21,105 nt of DNA from Ascoidea tarda (nom. inval.) (lineage: Eukaryota > Ascomycota > Saccharomycetes > Ascoideales > Ascoideaceae). Numbering within the stretch: the first letter of the stretch is position 1; each line of letters starts with the position of its first letter. Location of the stretch: positions 1-21,105 of the forward strand of contig JAKTTS010000270.1 of assembly GCA_030560485.1 (NCBI GenBank), in the 5' to 3' direction. Both the position numbers and the translations under genes were made by a program. Of this stretch, positions 17,946 through 21,105 are shown in pieces. Under the pieces are notes generated by a model. That model was not told where the DNA came from, did not search any database, and saw only the letters and a list, made by a program, of their open reading frames with translations.

Positions 17946-17992
17946 AGAGTATTGGCCACCAGCTGAGTCTTGTTCTGTGCAAAGAAATAGCG

Positions 17993-18678
17993 ATGGCTCG
18001 CGACAGCTACATTCAAAAGATAATTGGTCCCAAGAAGTACGAGCAGATCAAACATGCAAAGATTCTATTGGTGGGCGCCGGGGGAATTGGCTGCGAATTG
18101 TTGAAGGACCTCATCTTGATGGGTTTTGGAGAGATCCACATTGTCGACTTGGACACAATTGATCTATCCAATTTAAATCGTCAATTCTTGTTTAGAAAAA
18201 AGGACATCAAGAAATCAAAGGCATTCACTGCCATCAAGGCTGTCAACAAATTCAAATACGACCACACAAAATTGGTTCCCTACATGGCCAGCATAATGGA
18301 TTCTGACACTTTCAATCTAGCTTGGTTTGATCAATTCCATTTGATTTTCAATGCTTTGGATAATAAAGATGCCAGATCTTTCATCAACAGAATCTGTCTC
18401 TTTTTGAAGAAACCATTCATTGAAAGTGGAACAACTGGCTTTTTTGGTCAAGTCGTCCCCATTTTTCCTTATGAATCCGAATGTTACGATTGTACAATAA
18501 AAGAAACTCCCAAATCGTTTCCCGTTTGTACAATCAGATCAACTCCCTCACAACCGGTTCACTGTATTCATTGGGCTAAAAATTTCTTATTTGCACAATT
18601 ATTTGGAGAAAGTGAAGATGATCACCACAACGACCACACCAACCAAAATGATCCAAATGATCCAAATCAGAATAGTCA

Positions 18679-18719
<41 letters not shown>

Positions 18720-20122
18720 TAAACTCAGTAAATGTTTCAGCTAATAATGATGTCAAAACTTTAGGCTCAGATAATAAAGAGGAAATTAATACTCTAATCA
18801 ACGAGCAAAATGAATTGATTAATCTAAGAAACTCAATATTCAACAGTAATTCCTCACTTGAATTTGCTCTCAATATAATTAAAAAAGTCTTCATTGACGA
18901 TATTAATAAATTGTTAAAAATTGATGATCTATGGAAAACAAGAAAGAGACCAATTCCTCTAGATATTTCATTAGTTGAATTGCTTGAGAATGATCGGAAA
19001 AGAGTATTATTAAAACAATCAAATATTGATGAAATTTTATCAAATTTTCAAAAATTGTGGTCTTTAAACGAAAACTTAATTGTGCTAATCTACTCATTAA
19101 TCAACCTAAGAAAAAGAATATTAAATTCAAACAACCCTAGAAGTTTTATAATTGATTTTGATAAAGACGATGAGGACACATTGAATTTCGCTGCATCATC
19201 GGCTAATATTCGCTCAATTATTTTTGACATCCCAGTCAAATCTAAATTTGATATAAAACAAATTGCAGGAAACATCATCCCTGCTATTGCTACAACTAAT
19301 GCAATGATGGCAGGGTTTTCTGCATTGCAATCTTTAAATAACTTTAACATTCTACAACATTGTTTAGAATCTAAAATTGTCTTTACATCAATTGAATCAA
19401 AAAGTATGACCAATCCATCTCAATTGTTTCCTGGCTCAAAAACTTGTGCTTCATGCACCGTTCTTCGAGAATTATTAAAAATCAAAGACATAAACAATGA
19501 ACAATTAACCTTAAGAGTATTATTAACAAAAATATTAAACAACATCAACTATAAAAAACATTTTAAAGATTCAACTAACAAAGATGATCAAGATGATCAA
19601 GATAATGACGAGCCAGAAATATCAATTGTCATTGGTAAAAACAGATTAATATACGATATTGAATTCGATGATAATCTAGACCGCTCACTAAAATCGTTGG
19701 GTTTTAAAGAAAATGAAATCTTGACTATAAAGGATGATGACGACATTAAAACTGAAATCGAGCTATATATTCTAGAAGATGAAACTCTTTCCAAGGATAT
19801 CTATATACCAAGAATTGGTGATGTTCCGGAAAAACCCAAAAAGAAAAAACCTAAGGTAGAACCAGATACGAACCCTAATGAGCCAATCACCTTTGACGAT
19901 GAAGATGACGATGAAAACAAGAAAAAAGACGAGGATATTCTCGAGGACACAGACGATTTCATTACCATCTTGGATGATGGGGACGAACTGGACAGCAGTC
20001 AGCTCAACAACACAATGCTGCAGGAAGACATCTCTGCAATGAACGAGAAGAGAAAGATTGACGATCACGAGCTTGACCACCAGACCAAGAAGATCAAAAT
20101 CGATCTCAGCCTAGACGACTAG
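17993..20122 (+). CDS. UBA2: SUMO-activating enzyme (E1) subunit Uba2
   Basis: I choose the ATG at 17993 (709 residues): it starts MARDSYIQKIIG and aligns directly with the yeast Uba2 start. The frame is open 33 codons upstream but has no ATG there. Motifs: ATP site GAGGIG (28-33), DLDTIDLSNLNRQFLF (52-67), zinc ligands CYDC (164 and 167) and CASC (485 and 488), and the catalytic Cys179 in PVCTIRSTP, followed by VHCIHWAKNFLF. The ubiquitin-fold domain lies at about 535-610. The acidic tail has a SUMO-interacting-like FITIL core (656-660) next to Asp residues, and a basic bipartite nuclear signal (KRK at 686-688, KKIKI near 700). With Aos1 it adenylates SUMO and carries it as a thioester to Ubc9. 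An Asn-rich insert of about 50 residues after position 210 is not conserved. Confidence 0.97.
18680..18718 (+). repeat. (AAT)13 coding microsatellite in UBA2
   Basis: Thirteen uninterrupted AAT codons encode a pure Asn run in the variable insert of the Uba2 catalytic-Cys domain. The absence of any AAC interruption suggests recent expansion. Confidence 0.9.
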
Positions 20123-20510
20123 ACACCTAAGCAGCATGCTCCCCAATATATTTGCCAGCATTTTGCAATTGTTTCACCTTATATCTCCGTAGTGAATGAA
20201 AAACGAATCGAGGCCCACAACGTTCCAGCCAAAGGAGGCTTTATGTGCGTGTGCTTGTGCCGGCATTAGATCCTGGATGGTGGTCCAGCCGAAACTTCTG
20301 CCAAACCCTGTTTTTCCGGAAGAAGAAGCAGAAATTCTCAGGAAGTGAACGAAATGCTGCGTGGTGTTACAAAAAACCTGCTTCTTCTGCTTCTTCAGGT
20401 TCTGCTTCTGGCTCTGCTTCCTCTATCTTATCCAGCAATAGACTCCATTTTTCTCCTTGCTCTCTTTTGTGTTTGCCTCTTTCTGCCCCCACTGCCACTT
20501 ACAAGATAAT
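20123..20510. promoter_or_regulatory. Intergenic region, UBA2 3' end and ANY1-like promoter
   Basis: A 388-bp region with a pyrimidine-rich plus strand near the right gene, including a degenerate TCTGCT/GCTTCT repeat at about 20379-20425. An 89-codon open frame from 20245 has no ATG start and is explained by that repeat. No other gene is seen. Confidence 0.55.
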
Positions 20511-21105
20511 ATGAAGAATGAATTAGATATTCCACAACCACCAGATCAACCCAATCCTATTCCAGTTCAAGATCCAGTTGCTCCAAAGGGTGCTTTCAGC
20601 TTGTTGCCTTTGTATTACTACATGATTCCAGAATGGCTTACATTTCAAGCTGTTGTTAATAACATAATGGCTTTCACACCCATTTTTTCCTATGGCTCAA
20701 CTATAGTGAGTATAATAAAGCAGGACTCTTCAATAGGCTTTTCAATAGATATTTGTTGTACGATGCTAGTTGCAAGTATTTTGAGAATAAATTACTATTT
20801 TATTGAATCCTTTGAGATTACGCTATTGAGGCAATCATGCTCCATGATATTCATCCAGTGTATTTTGTTGTATGTAAGTTTGTACTATAAATTAAATAAA
20901 GATGTAAAAATAATAACTTTGCACAATCACAATTCAATTTATCATCAAATAAAGGTATTATTTAGTCAGTTTTTCTTAGAAACAACACAAGATGATTTAT
21001 TTAATGTTAATATATCCAATAATAATGATAGTGATAACAATAATGACAACAACAATAACAATAACAATAACAATAACAATAACAATAACAATAACAATAA
21101 CAATA
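20511..21105 (+). CDS. ANY1: PQ-loop membrane protein, Any1-like, 3' end missing
   Basis: From the ATG at 20511 the frame stays open to the window edge (198 codons, truncated). A Pro/Gln/Asp-rich N-terminus of about 25 residues is followed by LPLYYYMIPEWLTF, then VVNNIMAFTPIFSYGSTIVS, SSIGFSIDICCTMLVASILR, INYYFIESFEITLLRQS and SMIFIQCILLYVSLYYKL. This order (PIFSYG, SxGFSIDICxTML, RQS) is that of yeast Any1/Cfs1 and other PQ-loop proteins. Any1 acts in endomembranes, where its loss suppresses defects of phospholipid flippases. After the first bundle comes a hydrophilic loop that ends in an Asp/Asn run at the window edge; the second half of the protein lies outside. A GTAAGT at 20874 could be a donor, but the frame remains open and protein-like after it. 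Confidence 0.85.
   Translation, partial: MKNELDIPQPPDQPNPIPVQDPVAPKGAFSLLPLYYYMIPEWLTFQAVVNNIMAFTPIFSYGSTIVSIIKQDSSIGFSIDICCTMLVASILRINYYFIESFEITLLRQSCSMIFIQCILLYVSLYYKLNKDVKIITLHNHNSIYHQIKVLFSQFFLETTQDDLFNVNISNNNDSDNNNDNNNNNNNNNNNNNNNNNNN
21036..21105 (+). repeat. Coding AAC/AAT (Asn) repeat running off the window
   Basis: Mostly AACAAT hexamers encode Asn in the loop of the Any1-like protein. The array continues past the window end, so its length is unknown. Confidence 0.9.

Larger units (their letters stand above)
17428..17992. promoter_or_regulatory. Divergent promoter region, secreted-protein gene and UBA2
   Basis: A 565-bp region. The left part holds TATAAATA on the minus strand (17531-17538) for the secreted-protein gene. 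The right part is GC-richer and holds CCAAT (17801-17805), four AGGGCT words (17817-17868), a Reb1-like CCGGGTAAC (17877-17885) and a short upstream ORF (17889-17945) before the UBA2 ATG. Confidence 0.6.

Noticed and set aside
20245-20514. 89-codon open frame before the ANY1-like gene
   Set aside because: No ATG start; the Ser/Ala-rich part comes from a degenerate TCTGCT repeat and the frame overlaps the ANY1-like start.
20874-20879. GTAAGT in the ANY1-like gene as an intron donor
   Set aside because: The frame stays open and protein-like after it, and no branch point or convincing acceptor is seen before the window ends.

Overview
The window is yeast nuclear DNA, almost certainly from the subphylum Saccharomycotina. 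It is AT-rich with closely spaced genes on both strands. It has short spliceosomal introns with yeast-type donors and near-consensus branch points. Housekeeping genes match budding-yeast orthologues along their whole length (ATP2, CCT2, UBA2, ANY1). Several genes have no close counterpart that I know of in Saccharomyces cerevisiae: an intradiol ring-cleavage dioxygenase, a fungal-type CaiB/BaiF protein and a SnoaL-like protein. A yeast outside the Saccharomycetaceae is therefore likely. CTG codons are almost absent, so a CUG-reassigned clade is possible but not proven. I saw no transposon, LTR element, tRNA, rRNA or CRISPR.

Left part (1-10202): this looks like an accessory catabolic region. 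In order it holds the 3' part of a fungal Zn2Cys6-type transcription factor (+), a small SnoaL/NTF2-like protein (-), an acetate/monocarboxylate transporter of the Ato family (+), a PcaD-like alpha/beta hydrolase (+), a catechol/hydroxyquinol 1,2-dioxygenase (-) and a two-part family III CoA-transferase (+). Two divergent pairs share long intergenic regions (3425-4268 and 7715-8513). These two regions have sequence words in common, and the second holds a cluster of CGGAARTAG-like sites. The inferred theme is uptake or ring cleavage of an aromatic acid, lactone hydrolysis or isomerisation, and CoA activation under a local zinc-cluster regulator. None of this is proven by sequence alone.

Right part (10614-21105): mostly housekeeping. 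A mitochondrial IMO32/EAT1-type hydrolase (-) is divergent from ATP2 (+), the F1-ATPase beta subunit, whose 408-nt intron starts after codon 37. CCT2 (-), a chaperonin subunit, has a 102-nt intron directly after its ATG. An unrecognised secreted, probably GPI-anchored protein (-) lies between CCT2 and UBA2 (+), the SUMO E1 subunit. The window ends inside an Asn-coding repeat in an ANY1-like PQ-loop protein (+). Promoters here carry recognisable general factor sites: Reb1-like CCGGGTAAC upstream of ATP2 and UBA2, a CCAAT box upstream of ATP2, and Tbf1-like AGCCCTA/AGGGCT elements upstream of CCT2 and UBA2.

Simple repeats are frequent, both in coding sequence (Asn, Asn-Glu/Gly/Lys) and just downstream of genes (composite penta-, hexa- and decanucleotide arrays).
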